A stretch of 64,000 nt of DNA from Macrostomum hystrix (GCA_950097015.1 CATNEN010000024.1:6462001-6526000); one strand, 5' to 3'; shown: positions 44,401 through 56,369, numbered from the stretch's first letter. Notes: generated by a model not told the origin, from the sequence alone. Numbers and translations: made by a program.

Positions 44401-47400
44401 AGGGGCGGATGAGTGTGAAGGGGCGGACGTGTGTTGGGGGGTTGGATGAGTGTGAAGGGGCGGACGTGTGTTGGGGGGTTGGATGAGTGTGAAGGGGCGG
44501 ACGAGTGTGAAGGGGCGGATGAGTGTGAAGGGGCGGACGTGTGTTGGGGGGTTGGATGAGTGTGAAGGGGCGGACGTGTGTTGGGGGGTTGGATGAGTGT
44601 GAAGGGAGGACGATGATGAAAGGAGCGGATAAGTTAAAGGGCGGATGAGTGTGATTAGGGCGGATGAGTGTGATTAGGGCGGATGAGTGTGAAAGGGGCG
44701 GATGAGTGTGAAAGGGGCGGATGAGTGTGAAAGGGGCGGATGAGTGTGAAAGGGGCGGATGAGTGTGAAAGGGGCGGATGAGTGTGAATGGGGCGGATGA
44801 GTGTGAAAGGGGATGAGAATGAGGGTGGGAAGCAGTGAACTCTAGCTGAAGCAGGAGAGCACAGCTGGGAAGAACAACAAAATCGCACTGTAGAGGCGGC
44901 AGCCTCGAAGGTTTCAAGAGGCAGCGCGTGACGGCAGGTGGCGGGTGCACTTTTATAATAAATCCCATTGGAGCAGATAATAGAGATCAAATGGGGATTA
45001 GGGTCGGTAGGGAGGACGTGGGTTGAGCAAGTGATTGTTCGAAACAAGAATGCAAGGCTGCGTCTGCAGTTGATTTTTGTTGAGCGGCTAAAACTCATTA
45101 AATTATAAAAAACTGCATGCTCCCTACGGAACTAGCTATCGTTCTGAGTTTGCATGGTATGGGATCTGAGCAAAGAGCGAATTGGGGAAGCTTTAATAGA
45201 GGGGGATGAAAATGCGCTTTTACGGGCCTTACACATTCCACATATTTAATTTAAATTGATGAAAAGTTTCTCAACTCACTGGCAAGTCAGCACAGAGCAT
45301 GTGCAAATTATTGATTTGCTGGTGAGGACAAATGATAAATTTGAAGCTGCAGCATAGAAATAGCAATCTTACGCTAGAATGGCAGTCCAATTTGTGCACA
45401 ATATTTTGACAGGCCAATCGGCTAACTGACCTTAATTCTAATACTATGACTAGATGGCTAAGTTTTGCATCATCAATCAACAACAATGACTAGAATGGAA
45501 CTGTAAAAAATAACTAAAAAAAATGCTGATGAATAGGTGGGTGTATTTAGAGGCTGTTAGAGACAGTTTGTTGCAGGGGGAAATGGTCAGGATAGCAACT
45601 GAAAAACTTATAAAGGCCAATATTAAACTTTTTCAAAAAGATCAGACAGTAGCTAGTAATTCACAGGAGAGAATGGCAGAAAGTCACAGGAGAGAATGGC
45701 AGAAAGTCATAGGAGAGACTGGCAGAAAGTCACAGGAGAGAATGACAGAAAGTCACAGAAGAGAATGGCAGAAAGTCACAGAAGAGAATGGCAGAAAGTC
45801 ACAGGAGAGAATGGCAGAAAGTCACAGGAGAGAATGACGGAAAGCAAATTGTGATAAGGACAAAAATGGGATAGAGGCAGCTGGGAAATCATAGGTGAGG
45901 GTCTGACGGGAAGTGGCTGGGTCAGGCGCATCTAAAGGACACGTGGAACAGCCTTTAGATAGACTAGAAAGGCAGGATTGATAGGCGGTGGGAGAGTTGA
46001 GGGGGCGTGCCGGTAACTCTTTAAGAGTGCATCCGCCCGCTTTTACCCACAGCCGGTCAGATTACAATCCCCTCCGCCTCACCCTGTCCCTCTCTCACGC
46101 GGGCACAGAACACGCCAAGTCGCCAACCCCAAGTTGCAGTTGCTGACGTCAATGCCCCGGTCCAGGCATGCGGGATTAGAGCTAAATTTAGCAACGCGGT
46201 CAGCCACCCCAGGCTAACCCTCCCCCACTGCAGCCGAGGCCCCGCTAACTCAATCTTCCCTTCTCAGCCAGTCCGTGCTGTGAGCATGAGCAGGGGAAAG
46301 AGGGACAGGCGAGGCAAAAGGACAGCTCGAATAGTTGGGGAATATGGAAGGTGAATCAGTTGCGTATTGGACTAGGCGAGGGATAGACAGAAAAGTACAA
46401 TTTTGGGGATTTGTCAGTTCATTTGGGATTTCCTCCAGGGCTGGCTGGGTCTCGTGATCAGCCAAGCTTGCACCGGCTAGCAGCCAGGATGAGAATGAGT
46501 AGCAATTTGCGACTGCTTAACGATTGTGCCAGATACTACGAGCTCGTACTAGCACAAAATGCAAGCCAAGAAACTGTTAACGATACAGCAAGTAGGTTGG
46601 GGGATAGAGGAAAAACGCGTTAATGCTCATACGACTAGTACAACTGACTATTCATTTTTAACCTTCAAAACCTACGGTGGATTATAATCCCCCCCAATTA
46701 GGGAGTTGCATGCCTCAGCAAGGTCGTACCAAGAAAATAGTCACAATTGCGAGCTAGCTTGGCAACAAGCTCACACACTAGCTGTCAGAGATGGATTAAG
46801 TAATTAATTATGGCGATCAGAAGGAAGGGGGAATCAGTCAAGCATAAGTGCAGTGAATATTTAATGCTTCACGTTCGGCTCCAGTTTTTATGCTACCTAG
46901 CACTTTTAGTGAGAGCAAAAATCAATTACCACTCTTACGGAGTATCCCATTTCACCTACGGAATCCATGAATTTCCAACCCCCCGGAACCTCAGATTCTC
47001 GTCAAGGATACTTCTTCCAGATTCTTCCCCCCAGAATATTAGATTCTACCCCCCAGAATATTAGATTCTTCCCCCCCAGAATATCAGATTCTTGCCCCCC
47101 AGAATATCAGATTCCTCCCCCCTGAATATCAGATTCTTCCCCTCCCCACCCCAGAATATCAGATTCTTCCCCCCAGAATATCAGATTCCTCCCCCTGAAT
47201 ATCAGATTCTTCCCCCAGAATACCAGATTCTTCCCCCAGAATATCAGATTCTTCCCCCAGAATATCAGATTCTTCCCCTCCACAGAATATCAGATTCTTC
47301 CCCCAGAATATCAGATTCTTCCCCCCAGAATGTCAGATTCTTCCCCCAGAATATCAGATTCTTCCCCTCCGCAGAGTATCAGATTCTCCCCCCCCCCAGA

Positions 47401-50400
47401 ATATCAGATTCTTCCCCTTCCCAGAATATCAGATTCTTCCCCCCAGAATGTCAGATTCTTCCCCCAGAATATCAGATTCTTCCCCTCCCCAGAATATCAG
47501 ATTCTCCCCCCCCCAGAATATCAGATTCTCCCCCCCAGAATATCAGATTCTTCCCCCCCCCAGAATATCAGATTCTCCCCCCCAGAATATCAGATTCTCC
47601 CCCCCAGAATATCAGATTCTTCCCCTCCCCAGAATATCAGATTCTTCCCCTCCCCAGAATATCAAATTCTCCCCCCCAGAATATCAGATTCTTCCCCTCC
47701 CCAGAATATCAGATTCTCCCCCCCAGAATATCAGATTCTCCCCGCCAGAATATCAGATTCTTCCCCTCCCCAGAATATCAGATTCTTCCCCTCCCCAGAA
47801 TATCAGATTCTCCCCCCAGAATATCAGATTCTCCCCCCCCCAGAATATCAGATTCTCGCCCCCCCCCAGAATATCAGATTCTCCCCCCCCCAGAATGTCA
47901 GATTCTTCCCCCCCAGAATATCAGATTCTTCCCCTCCCCAGAATATCAGATTCTTCCCCCCAGAATATCAGATTCTTGCCCCCCCAGAATATCAGATTCT
48001 TCCCCCCAGAATAACAGATTCTTGCCCCCCAGAATATCAGATTCTTCCCCCCAGAATATCAGATTCTTCCCCTCCCCAGAATATCAGATTCTTCCCCCCA
48101 GAATATCAGATTCTTGCCCCCCAGAATATCAGATTCTTCCACAAAGAATCTTCGATTCTTCCACAAAGAATCTTCGATTCTTCCCCTCCCCAGAATATCA
48201 GATTCTTCCTCCCAGAATATCAGATTCTTGCCCCCCAGAATATCAGATTCTTCCACAAAGAATCTTCGATTCTCCACCCAGAAACTCGGATTCTTCCCCC
48301 AAGGAATCTCAGATTCTCCCACAAAAGAATCTCAGATTGCCTCCCGAGCATCTAACCTGGAGAAGGCCTGTGGACAAAGCTGGCACTCGTAGGGCCGCGT
48401 GTTGCTATGCAGACGGGCGTGCCTGCTGAGCATATCGCTGCGATTAAACACCCGATTGCAGACGTGGCACAAGTGACCACCCGAGCGACCAACTGGCGAT
48501 GTCGATCCCCCAGGCGTTGTTGCAGCGGCTGGGGCGGCATTAGCTGTGGTAGCGGCGGCAGAAGCAGCAGCAGCAGCCACCGGCTGGCCAGGCGGAAACA
48601 CGAACAGCGAAGCGGCGGTCGCACTAGCGATAGACGCCGTCGCAGACGTCATTGCCACGGAGGCCGACGATGTTGAATGCGGATTAATGCAGTCGCCAGC
48701 CTGGTCCTGCGGTGTCTGGGGCGCGCTCTGGCACAGCCGATACTGCTGGAACTGGGGCAGCTGCTGGAACTGGTGCAAACTGTGGTGAAACATTTGCAGA
48801 CTAAACTGGTTAGACATTGTTGGCGGCGCAGACGGCGGCGTGAAAGCGTCCGACGAGTCGAAATCTACAGACGGATGGCTGGACGGTCCGGAGGCGGTCG
48901 AAGATGCGGTGGGGGCGCAGCCGGAATCCGTATCCCGACTGGATAAATAGCGATCGCGCAGGTACTTCTTGAAGCCGCCAGCTTGGCCCAGGGCGTCTTC
49001 GCGATTGCCGCCGGTTGAGCTGCCTGAAACGGTGGCGGCGTCGGCGGCTTCGGCGGACGCGACGGCCGAGGCATCGGCCCTCGGCTGGCAGACAGGGCCG
49101 CTGGTGCTGCTGTTTCGGCGCCGCATTCGCTTCTGATAGATGCTGGCCTAGTTGGGATTAGATGGGAATTAAATGAGATTAGATTAGATGGGGTGAGATT
49201 AGACTAGGTGAGGTGAGATTAGATTATATGAGTGAGATTAGATTAGATTGGGTGAGATTAGACTAGGTGAGGTGAGATTAGATTATATGAGTTAGATTAT
49301 GTGAGTGAGATTAGATTATCCGATGTGAGATGTCAGGATTGTGAGATTAGATTTGATGGGTCGATATGAGATGGGATTGGATTAGATGGGGTGAGATGAG
49401 ATTAGATTTGGTGGGATGAGAAAGATAGAATGGGATCGGAATGGGATTCGAGATTAGATTATGAGCTAAAATGTGCTAAACGCAATAAAATGGAAGAAAA
49501 TGAAGTTATAGTAAGCCAGTTAGGTGGGTTATGGGTGATGATATTTGTTGCTTTTTATCTAACTCGATCAGTGTCCAAAAATGGGGTTATATGAAAAGGG
49601 AATCTAATCTTATAGACTTGAAAGTTGGATTTGAAATACGGCCTCACTGTTAGCTACTTGATTCAGCCTTGTGTGAACTGACTAAATTCTCTTAGGCCAC
49701 ATTTTTGGCACTTGTTTGTCCCCCCTGACTGACTCCCAAGACTCCGGCGCCAGTAGCGGTGCAAATGTACTTAAATTCGTTAGAATAATAACAATTGTAA
49801 ACACGGCCATTTCCCAGCCGATGTCTCTCCTCAGTCGTCATAGATTGTAAAATGACAGGGAATTAGTCTACGTCTCTACGACTTGGATTGTCTGATTTCA
49901 AAGGAGGCCGGACTGAATCTGATAACAAAATAATCAAGGAATGAATGCAGTGAATCGCATTTCGTCCCAGACTAACACTAACAGATTTAGACCGATTCAT
50001 TAAAGCGTATCAGTCTAGCAAAATAAAACTAATTTAATCACACATGACTCACGAATCCATCGGTTCTTCGTTCAATTAAGGTAGATTACCTGAGTTATAT
50101 TCTCCAATAGGCGACTCAAATCCGGAGCCGCAGTACCGCCGACTGTCGATGTCGAGTAAGCCATCATCCCGTTGTAGTTGTTATTATTATTGTTGTTGCA
50201 GCCCATTATGGTCATTTCTATCAACTGCGACGCTTCAATTGGTGTTGCCGTTGCACTGACGAGGCCTTGTTGGACTATTGTCGGCTCTTCGATGAAGTTG
50301 AAATTCAATTGACGCTTAACGCCTCGAACTAGAGGCGACGTCAGGCTGCCGGCCGAGTGCGGAGGTGGTCCGGGGCTGCAGTGCTCGCTGTGGTCCCTCA

Positions 50401-50428
50401 TGGCAGCTTGGTCTCGGTTTATTTGCAT
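41444..50428 (-). CDS. Three-finger C2H2 transcription factor, EGR/klumpfuss-like
   Basis: Three minus-strand exons, 50090-50428, 48357-49147 and 41444-41612, join in phase (0, then 2) to give 432 residues. An in-frame TAA stands just before the ATG at 50428. The N-terminal two thirds is low-complexity, with an asparagine run, glutamine/serine-rich and alanine-rich stretches. The fingers are at about 338-416: HLCHVCNRVFNRSDMLSRHA, then YECQLCPQAFS joined across the intron to RSDHLSTHMRTH, then YSCQVCHYTACRRDMITRHM. Helix residues RSDMLSR and RSDHLST resemble EGR fingers, which bind GC-rich sites such as GCGTGGGCG; the third finger's RRDMITR resembles what I recall of Drosophila klumpfuss. Role by family: nuclear developmental regulator. 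The intron splitting finger 2 is 6.7 kb and holds at least five tandem arrays. The C2H2 call is firm, the subfamily moderate. Confidence 0.85.
41825..42760. repeat. Intronic minisatellite, 40-bp unit rich in TTAGGG-like words
   Basis: About 23 copies of a unit containing gtattagggattagggatag plus aatgggagagtgcagtaggg, in the large intron of the zinc-finger gene. Confidence 0.92.
42765..43470. other. Unassigned intron sequence
   Basis: Part of the large zinc-finger intron; no feature recognised beyond two stray cactctgg words at 43388-43435. Confidence 0.4.
43475..43775. repeat. Intronic minisatellite, 30-bp unit
   Basis: About nine copies of a unit containing tttctgtcactctggaaccg. Its core gtcactctggaacc is shared with the 29-bp array at 39205-40125. 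Confidence 0.9.
44165..44820. repeat. Intronic minisatellite, about 20-bp unit
   Basis: Copies of gggcggatgagtgtgaaagg, mixed with blocks containing gtgttggggggttggatgag and gaggacgatgatgaaaggag. Confidence 0.9.
44825..45655. other. Unassigned intron sequence
   Basis: Unique sequence inside the large zinc-finger intron with no supported gene. Confidence 0.4.
45660..45845. repeat. Intronic minisatellite, about 21-bp unit
   Basis: About eight copies of agtcacaggagagaatggca and close variants. Confidence 0.9.
45850..47015. other. Unassigned intron sequence with a GC-rich stretch
   Basis: 46000-46270 is GC-rich and could be regulatory. No exon is supported on either strand. Confidence 0.4.
47020..48345. 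repeat. Intronic C-rich minisatellite, 20-26 bp units
   Basis: About 55 copies of cagaatatcagattctt followed by a run of 4-9 cytosines. It ends about 10 bp before the donor of the second zinc-finger exon. Long plus-strand open frames here are by-products of the repeat. Confidence 0.95.
49148..50089 (-). other. First intron of the zinc-finger gene
   Basis: 49150-49440 is a degenerate repeat of gagattagattagatggggt words. The rest is unique AT-rich sequence with no further exon seen. Confidence 0.6.
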
Positions 50429-50429
50429 G

Positions 50430-51780
50430 GATTAACTTGAGAGTGCTAGATTTTTTCTTGAACACTTTCGATGAAGCTTGACGATAGATGAATACCCTTT
50501 TCACCAAGAACGTAAGCTCTTTCTTAGAGATGATGCCTTGTGATTTTTTCCTCCCTGGAGGGGGCGCCCATGCGCAAGTGGTACTTTCTACTGTATTTAT
50601 AACTCGCGGCCAGGGAAGAGGGGCCCACCACAAGGCTAAAACATTGGGGGAGGGCTGGGAGGGGCCTTCCTCTATCACATCCAGGGTAAACTAGGAGGCC
50701 ATCCCTCTACACCCTTCAAATATTCCAGACCACTGCCCCACCTTAGCCAATCAGAGGCCAGTCCCAACCCTACGGACCACTTTAGACTGTGGTCCGGTCT
50801 GACTTAGGCTAGGAGGTGGAAGGAGGCGGGGTGGGTTCACCCTCCAGTCCCCCCCCCACACTCAAACTAGCCTCACCCACGCTAGTTTGTTTGTGTGCGC
50901 GCGCTGGCCCCCGCCCCCCACCCCACCCACCCACAACATGAGAGTTTGCGTTCCGGAGAAAAAAGTAATGCGAAGGGGTCGCCCGATCTGTGTGGGCGGA
51001 ATTACGCAGCCGGCCGCCAGGGTGCGGCTCGCTTTAGTCCAGGCCAGGCTTTTCTGCCCAATGGCTCATTGGCTCAATGTGCGTCACAGTCTTACATTAT
51101 TTTTTCTCAAAGTGAGAAGAGAAGCAGAATAAGCAGAAGGTAAGGAAAGGGGTCGTCTTAGACTTCGAAGGTTAGAAGAACAAGGCAAAATTAAATGCGC
51201 GCATTGAAGTCATGCGTTGGGGCATTCTCTAGTAAAATACCTATTAGCTTATTTGTAAATGGGGTTCAAAGTGGGGTGACAGGGTCCGAATTCAGAGCAG
51301 CAGTTTCAATTTCCACTATCGCTTAGGTCTCTTATAATTTCAATATCTTGCTCTTTATATGCGAGAGCAAAAGTTTTTTTAGCGAGGCCACTATATCGTT
51401 AGAGCCGCAACCCCCGATGAAGAGAATTACCAAGCCATTTGAGAGACTGAGTTGGGAGGGCATTGTGCAGTGTTTTCTTTATTCTTTTTTTTATATTATT
51501 ATTTTCTGCCAGTCATGTGTCCAGCGTCTGCAATGGGAAGCATTACCGATGCGAGTTCTTTATTTTCCTGTTGAGCAGTAGGTCACTTTTATACAGACTA
51601 CAGCCTGGGCTGCAGATTGTGTTTGCTTGCACCCCAAGTGTTTGCTATTAATAAATCAATCAGCATTTACGATTAAGTTGATAAAGTTTGAGTTGGCAGT
51701 GTGAGCATTTCCGAGTGCAATTTCATACTAATTTTTAAGCCTACTCACTAGTCTTTATATTAGCGATTGTGTGTAAATAG
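50430..51780. other. Upstream region of the zinc-finger gene
   Basis: 50690-51080 is GC-rich with C runs and a CCAAT-type word (agccaatcagaggcc at about 50752-50766), plausible for a promoter. No gene is recognised on the plus strand. Confidence 0.4.
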
Positions 51781-51789
51781 AAATAATGA

Positions 51790-51940
51790 ATCATCTCTCC
51801 AATGTCTCATCTCTCCAATGTCTCATCTCTCCACTGTCTTATCTCTCCACTGTCTTATCTCTCCACTGTCTCATGTCTCCACTGTCTCATCTCTCCAATG
51901 TCTCATATCTCCACTGTCTCGTCTCTCCACTTTGCTAGGC
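51790..51940. repeat. Minisatellite, 15-16 bp unit
   Basis: About ten copies of tctcatctctccactg and variants. The core ctcatctctcc recurs in the array at 52255-52725. Confidence 0.85.
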
Positions 51941-52164
51941 TTTCGCTTAGAAAAACATAGAAAGGCCTTAAAATATACCCAGAGTCAGCACAGCGTGCTT
52001 CAGTCCTTGTTGCTCTTTTAGTTCTCCGCCAGAAATTTTACGTCGAAAAAGTAGTTTCCTTGGTGCACTACTGATGAGTAGCAAGTTTGGACAACGTAAA
52101 GTATGTTTTTTTAATTGAAAAAAGACGTAGGACTTAAAAAGAGCTCGCTCACTACGAGATAGAT

Positions 52165-52811
52165 CAGGGGTCGGCAAAGTCTGGCCAGCGGGCCATATGC
52201 GGCCCTCGAAGCTCACAAATCCAGCCCGTTGCCCTATCCAACACCTACAGTATACTGTCTCATCTCTTCCGTTTCTTATATATCCCCTGTTTCATCTTTC
52301 CCTTGTCTCATTTGTCCTGTGTGGCTGTGTCTCATCTTTCCCCTGTCTCATACCTCCCGTGTCTCCCGACTCATCTCTTCCCTTTCTCCTGTCTCCCGTG
52401 TCTCATCTCTCCTGTGCCTTATCTCTCCTGTGCCTCATATCTCCTGTGCCTTATCTCTCCCGTGTCTCATCTCTCCTGTGCCTCATCTCTCCCGTGTCTC
52501 ATCTCTCCTGTGCCTCATCTCTCCTGTGCCTCATCTCTCCCGTGTCTCATCTCTCCCGTGTCTCATCTCTCCTGTGCCTCATCTCTCCCGTGTCTCATCT
52601 CTCCTGTGCCTCATCTCTCCTGTGCCTCATCTCTCCCGTGCCTCATCTCTCCCGTGCCTCATCTCTCCTGTGCCTCATCTCTCCTGTGCCTCATCTCTCC
52701 TGTGCCTCATCTCTGCCCTTTCTCTGTCTTATACTCGTATTCCTACTGTGGCGCACCGTATTCTTTTATATTCTCTCCGTGGCCCGCTTGCTAATGAGTT
52801 TGCCGACCCTG
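52165..52811. mobile_element. Short non-autonomous hAT-like element filled by a minisatellite
   Basis: The left end reads caggggtcggcaaagtctgg followed by ccagcgggccatatgcggcc; the right end on the opposite strand reads cagggtcggcaaactcatta followed by gcaagcgggccac. Such ends are typical of hAT (Charlie/Tip100-like) elements. The 8-bp flanks agatagat and agctggat agree at six positions, a plausible aged target duplication. No transposase is present. Confidence 0.65.
52255..52725. repeat. Minisatellite, 16-bp unit, inside the hAT-like element
   Basis: About 28 copies of cctcatctctcctgtg with cccgtgt variants occupy nearly the whole interior of the element. Confidence 0.92.
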
Positions 52812-52847
52812 AGCTGGATAGGCAGTGCTTAGCAAGAGGATACGAAG

Positions 52848-53294
52848 GAGGCGGCTTCCAGAGTGCCAGTCAGACGCATCATCCGTGGTGGAGGAGAAGC
52901 CATCGTGCAGAAGTGCAGATCTGCATTGACCTACAACCGATGCATGGGCGGCGTTGACCGAATGGATGGTCACATGCAGCCTCATCAACCTGGCAGAAAA
53001 ACCATGAAGTGGTTTCTGAAGCTTGGTCTGCACCTGTTCCTGCAAATGGTTCGTAATGCTTGGATTGTGTACTGTCGGTGTGGCGGGCGGAAGGTTTTTT
53101 CCAAGTTTCTGGAGGCCAACATTCGCGAATTGGTGCAGTGCACTGGAGGGAGTAGAAAGCGACCGGCTGCTGTAACTCTGGCAGTCCAGGCAATCGGTCT
53201 GATCGGCCCGCACTTTCCAACAAAAACACTTTTGGCCATAGACACTAATTTGCTTGCTTTGGGCCAGACTGGAATTGGTGTGTCTACGTGGTAA
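52848..53294 (+). pseudogene. piggyBac-family transposase remnant, C-terminal part
   Basis: The frame reads YNRCMGGVDRMDGH, then RKTMKWFLKLGLHLFLQMVR and NAWIVYC. This is the diagnostic C-terminal catalytic segment of piggyBac-like transposases (YNxxMGGVDxxD, then RK...KW...HL...NA). The N-terminal catalytic domain is absent because the hAT-like element ends only about 40 bp upstream. No TTAA-flanked ends were identified. It reads without a stop to a TAA just after VSTW, so decay is by truncation rather than frameshift. A domesticated fragment is possible but unsupported. Confidence 0.8.
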
Positions 53295-53299
53295 GCAGT

Positions 53300-53680
53300 G
53301 CATACCATCAGACTTTTGGAGGTTAAACACTGTTAGACACAGAGTTCTGTTGTTTATGAATAATGCGCTTATGTTACCCATTTGCGTCAGTAACAGTTTA
53401 CCACGCCCTACCGTTAATATATTTAGTTTCAGTCTCGCGATTCGATAAGTACATTTGGAGTACATGCACAGACCTGATACAAATATAGTAACACAACTGT
53501 ACAAAGTGTACATGCACATGCTCTTATCAATGCGGAAAGTCCGTATTTAAAATATATAGTCTCAACTTTTATCTCAACCGAAACTGCTCTGGTTAGGCTT
53601 TGGAACTGATCAAATCAAACCGACTTTGACAATTAAAGTTCTTTCTTAGTAAATTGCTCAATAATCCTATTTGAAGATAG
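53300..53680. other. Spacer upstream of the arrestin gene
   Basis: An acceptor-like ctttcttag ends at 53649, 32 nt before the arrestin ATG. Otherwise no feature is seen. Confidence 0.4.
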
Positions 53681-53681
53681 A

Positions 53682-56284
53682 ATGGCCTGCAAATTTGAGG
53701 TATTCGACATTAAACTAGAAAAGACTTGTCCCTATGTGTCTGGTGACGTCGTACGCGGAGATCTGCTGCTAAAATCGAAGAAGGACAAAAACTTGGCTCG
53801 AGTTGTCATTCACCTGTTCGGCGGAGGGCGCGTGCAAATTCCCTGCGTCAAGGTTTGTTATAAGCCGCTCTCTGTCTAACAGCTGATCTCCCTGTCTAAC
53901 ACCCAATGTCCCTGTCTAACACCCGATATCCTTATCTAACACGCGATTTTCCTTATCTAACACCCGATATCCTTATCTAACACGCGATTTTCCTTATCTA
54001 ATACCCGATATCCTTATCTAACACGCGATTTTCCTTATCTAATACCCGATTTACTTATCTAACACCCGATTTACTTATCTAACACCCGATATCCTTATCT
54101 AACACCCGATTTACTTATCTAACACCCGATTTACTTATCTAACACCCGATTTACTTATCTAACACCCGATATCCTTATCTAACACCCGATTTACTTATCT
54201 AACACCCGATTTACTTATCTAACACCCGATTTACTTATCTAACACCCGATTTCCTTATCTAATACCCGATATCCTTATCTAACACCCGATTTACTTATCT
54301 AACACCCGATTTACTTATCTAACACCCGATTTACTTATCTAACACTCGATTTACTTATCTAACACCCGATTTACTTATCTAACACCCGATTTACTTATCT
54401 AACACCCGATTTACTTATCTAACACCCGATTTACTTATCTAACACCCGATATCCTTATCTAACATCTGATATTCCTGTATTCCTAACGGAATGCTAGTTC
54501 ATTACACTAAGACATCGGACTTCCCAAACCTAAATACAGGACAAGTCCTCACTGGCAGGGCATCGGGACAGTCAAACTTTTCTCCGTCAGAGCCAGGTGC
54601 TCCTTGATCGGGGCTCTCTAGCCAAGAGCCGACTGCTCAAGCTGGCATTTGAGCTGCGATTGCCAGAGCGTCTGCCCAGCTCGTTCGGCTCCGTCATCGT
54701 CTACAGCCTGACAGCGCTGGTGGACAGGGGCACTCCAGGCAAGGCCAGCGCAATCACTCAGCCCATTGTTGTCATTGCAAATCTTGACCTAAACAATAGG
54801 ATTAGCGGCGGAGACCTGTGGCAGCCAATTGAGGCGTGGGCTCATTGGCAGCAGCAAATTTCGGCTAGGTACGTTTACTTATTGCGCAAGGGGAATGACA
54901 GAGGGGAACGAGGGACAAGGGGAACGAGGGAACGAGGGGAACCCAGAGCTGACTGTACACCCTACGCCCATAGAAGTGCGGCTCCGAGTCATCAGCAGCG
55001 TCAGCAGCAGGAGTGTCTTGGCCTGGCGACAGTCCGCCTGATTGCTGACAAGCGCGGCTTCGCAATCGGCGAGTCGATCAGCCTCAGTGTGGAGCTGCGG
55101 AACAACACTAAAGCGCGGCTGGACTCTATCCGGGTCTGCCTCACCCAGAAGGCGGTGCTTAAGGCATCGGCCGACGCCAGCGGAGAGGGTGGCGCAGTGG
55201 CCAGGCAAGAGCAGCGACAAGCGGTGGAGCTCAGCCGGCTGCAGGAGCGCTTGAAGCCCGGCGCCTCGCTGCTGGAGGACAGCCTCCACCTGACGGTGCC
55301 CTGCGTGGCCACCGCGTCACCTCCCGGGTGTTGTCGCCTGCTTCGCATCAGTTACTGGCTGCAGGTACAAGTCGACGAGTTCTGTCCTTCAAAGTATCAT
55401 CAGTTACTCCACTCTGTCCCTCAGAGTATCATCAGTTACTCCACTCTGTCCCTCAGAGTATCATCAGTTACTCCACCCTGTCCCTCAGAGTATCATCAGT
55501 TACTCCACCCTGTCCCTCAGAGTATCATCAGTTACTCCACCCTGTCCCTCAGAGTATCATCAGTTACTCCACCCTGTCCCTCAGAGTATCATCAGTTTCT
55601 CCACCCTGTCCCTCAGAGTATCATCAGTTACTCCACCCTGTCCCTCAGAGTATCATCAGTTACTCCACCCTGTCCCTCAGAGTATCATCAGTTTCTCCAC
55701 CCTGTCCCTCAGAGTATCATCAGTTTCTCCACCCTGTCCCTCAGAGTATCATCAGTTACTCCACCCTGTCCCTCAGAGTATCATTAGTTACTCCACCCTG
55801 TCCCTCATAGTATCATCAGTTACTCCACCCTGTCCCTCATAGTATCATCAGTTTCTCCACCCTGTCCCTCAGAGTATCATCAGTTACTCCACCCTGTCCT
55901 TCAGACAGTGAAGACCAGCCAATTGACTTGCCTTGCCCAACCCTTTACCAGGTGGTGTGCTCAGCAACAACCGAGCTGTTGCCTGTGGCAAGCTTTGAGC
56001 CCGCAGTGCAGAATCTGCTTATTGGTTCCGAGCTGGAGCAGGTGACAGTCCTCCTGGAGGAGCCTGTCATCATCGGCACTAGTCGTCTCGCGCAGGCGGA
56101 AGGTTCCGCTTCAGCAGCCGAGTCGGTGAATGCTCCAGGTAGTCGTCAGCTGGTACCGCCGGTTCCACCGCCCCGACCGTCGGCTCCGCCGCCAGCTGCA
56201 GTCCACCCAAGCGCTCCGCCAAGCTACGAAGAGAGCCTGCTGCAGAGACTGCGACAAGAGGACTCAACTGGCGTGTTTTCCTAA
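53682..56284 (+). CDS. Alpha-arrestin (arrestin domain-containing protein)
   Basis: Exons 53682-53852, 54597-54868, 54974-55364 and 55952-56284 join in phase to about 388 residues. If the 105-bp stretch 54869-54973 is read through instead of spliced the protein is about 423 residues; its G-rich repetitive sequence and good borders favour splicing. The N-arrestin fold starts KFEVFDIKLEKTCPYVSGDV and includes LPERLPSSFGSVIVYSLTAL. The C-arrestin part has RGFAIGESISLSVELRNNTK, LLRISYWLQ and EEPVIIGTS. The proline-rich tail carries a PPSY motif (SAPPSYEESL), the PPxY type that binds NEDD4-family ubiquitin ligases. Family role: adaptor linking membrane cargo to ubiquitination and endocytosis. The first donor, gtttgt, is weak, and an extra small exon in that intron is possible. 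A plus AATAAA is at 58952-58957. Confidence 0.85.
53870..54480. repeat. Intronic minisatellite, 20-bp unit
   Basis: About 30 copies of atttacttatctaacacccg with atatcc and ttttcc variants, filling the first arrestin intron. Confidence 0.93.
55380..55910. repeat. Intronic minisatellite, 32-bp unit
   Basis: About 16 copies of a unit containing cagttactccaccctgtccc then tcagagtatcat, filling the third arrestin intron (55365-55951). Each unit contains a pyrimidine tract plus cag. Confidence 0.93.
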
Positions 56285-56369
56285 CTGCTGGCCACAGATG
56301 AACGAATTTAAATATGCACTCTCTCTACCGACACTAAAAATAATATCCGTAATCACTGAAAATATAGAC

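Noticed and set aside
44132-44968. 278-codon His/Pro-rich minus-strand protein
   Set aside because: It derives from the 20-bp minisatellite at 44.2-44.8 kb and lies in an intron.
47092-48429. Proline/serine-rich protein of 445 codons and two shorter companions
   Set aside because: Frames arise from the C-rich minisatellite in the intron of a gene on the opposite strand, and several frames are open together.
52197-52957. Three plus-strand Cys/Ser/Leu-rich frames over 160-240 codons
   Set aside because: All are read from the 16-bp satellite inside the hAT-like element.
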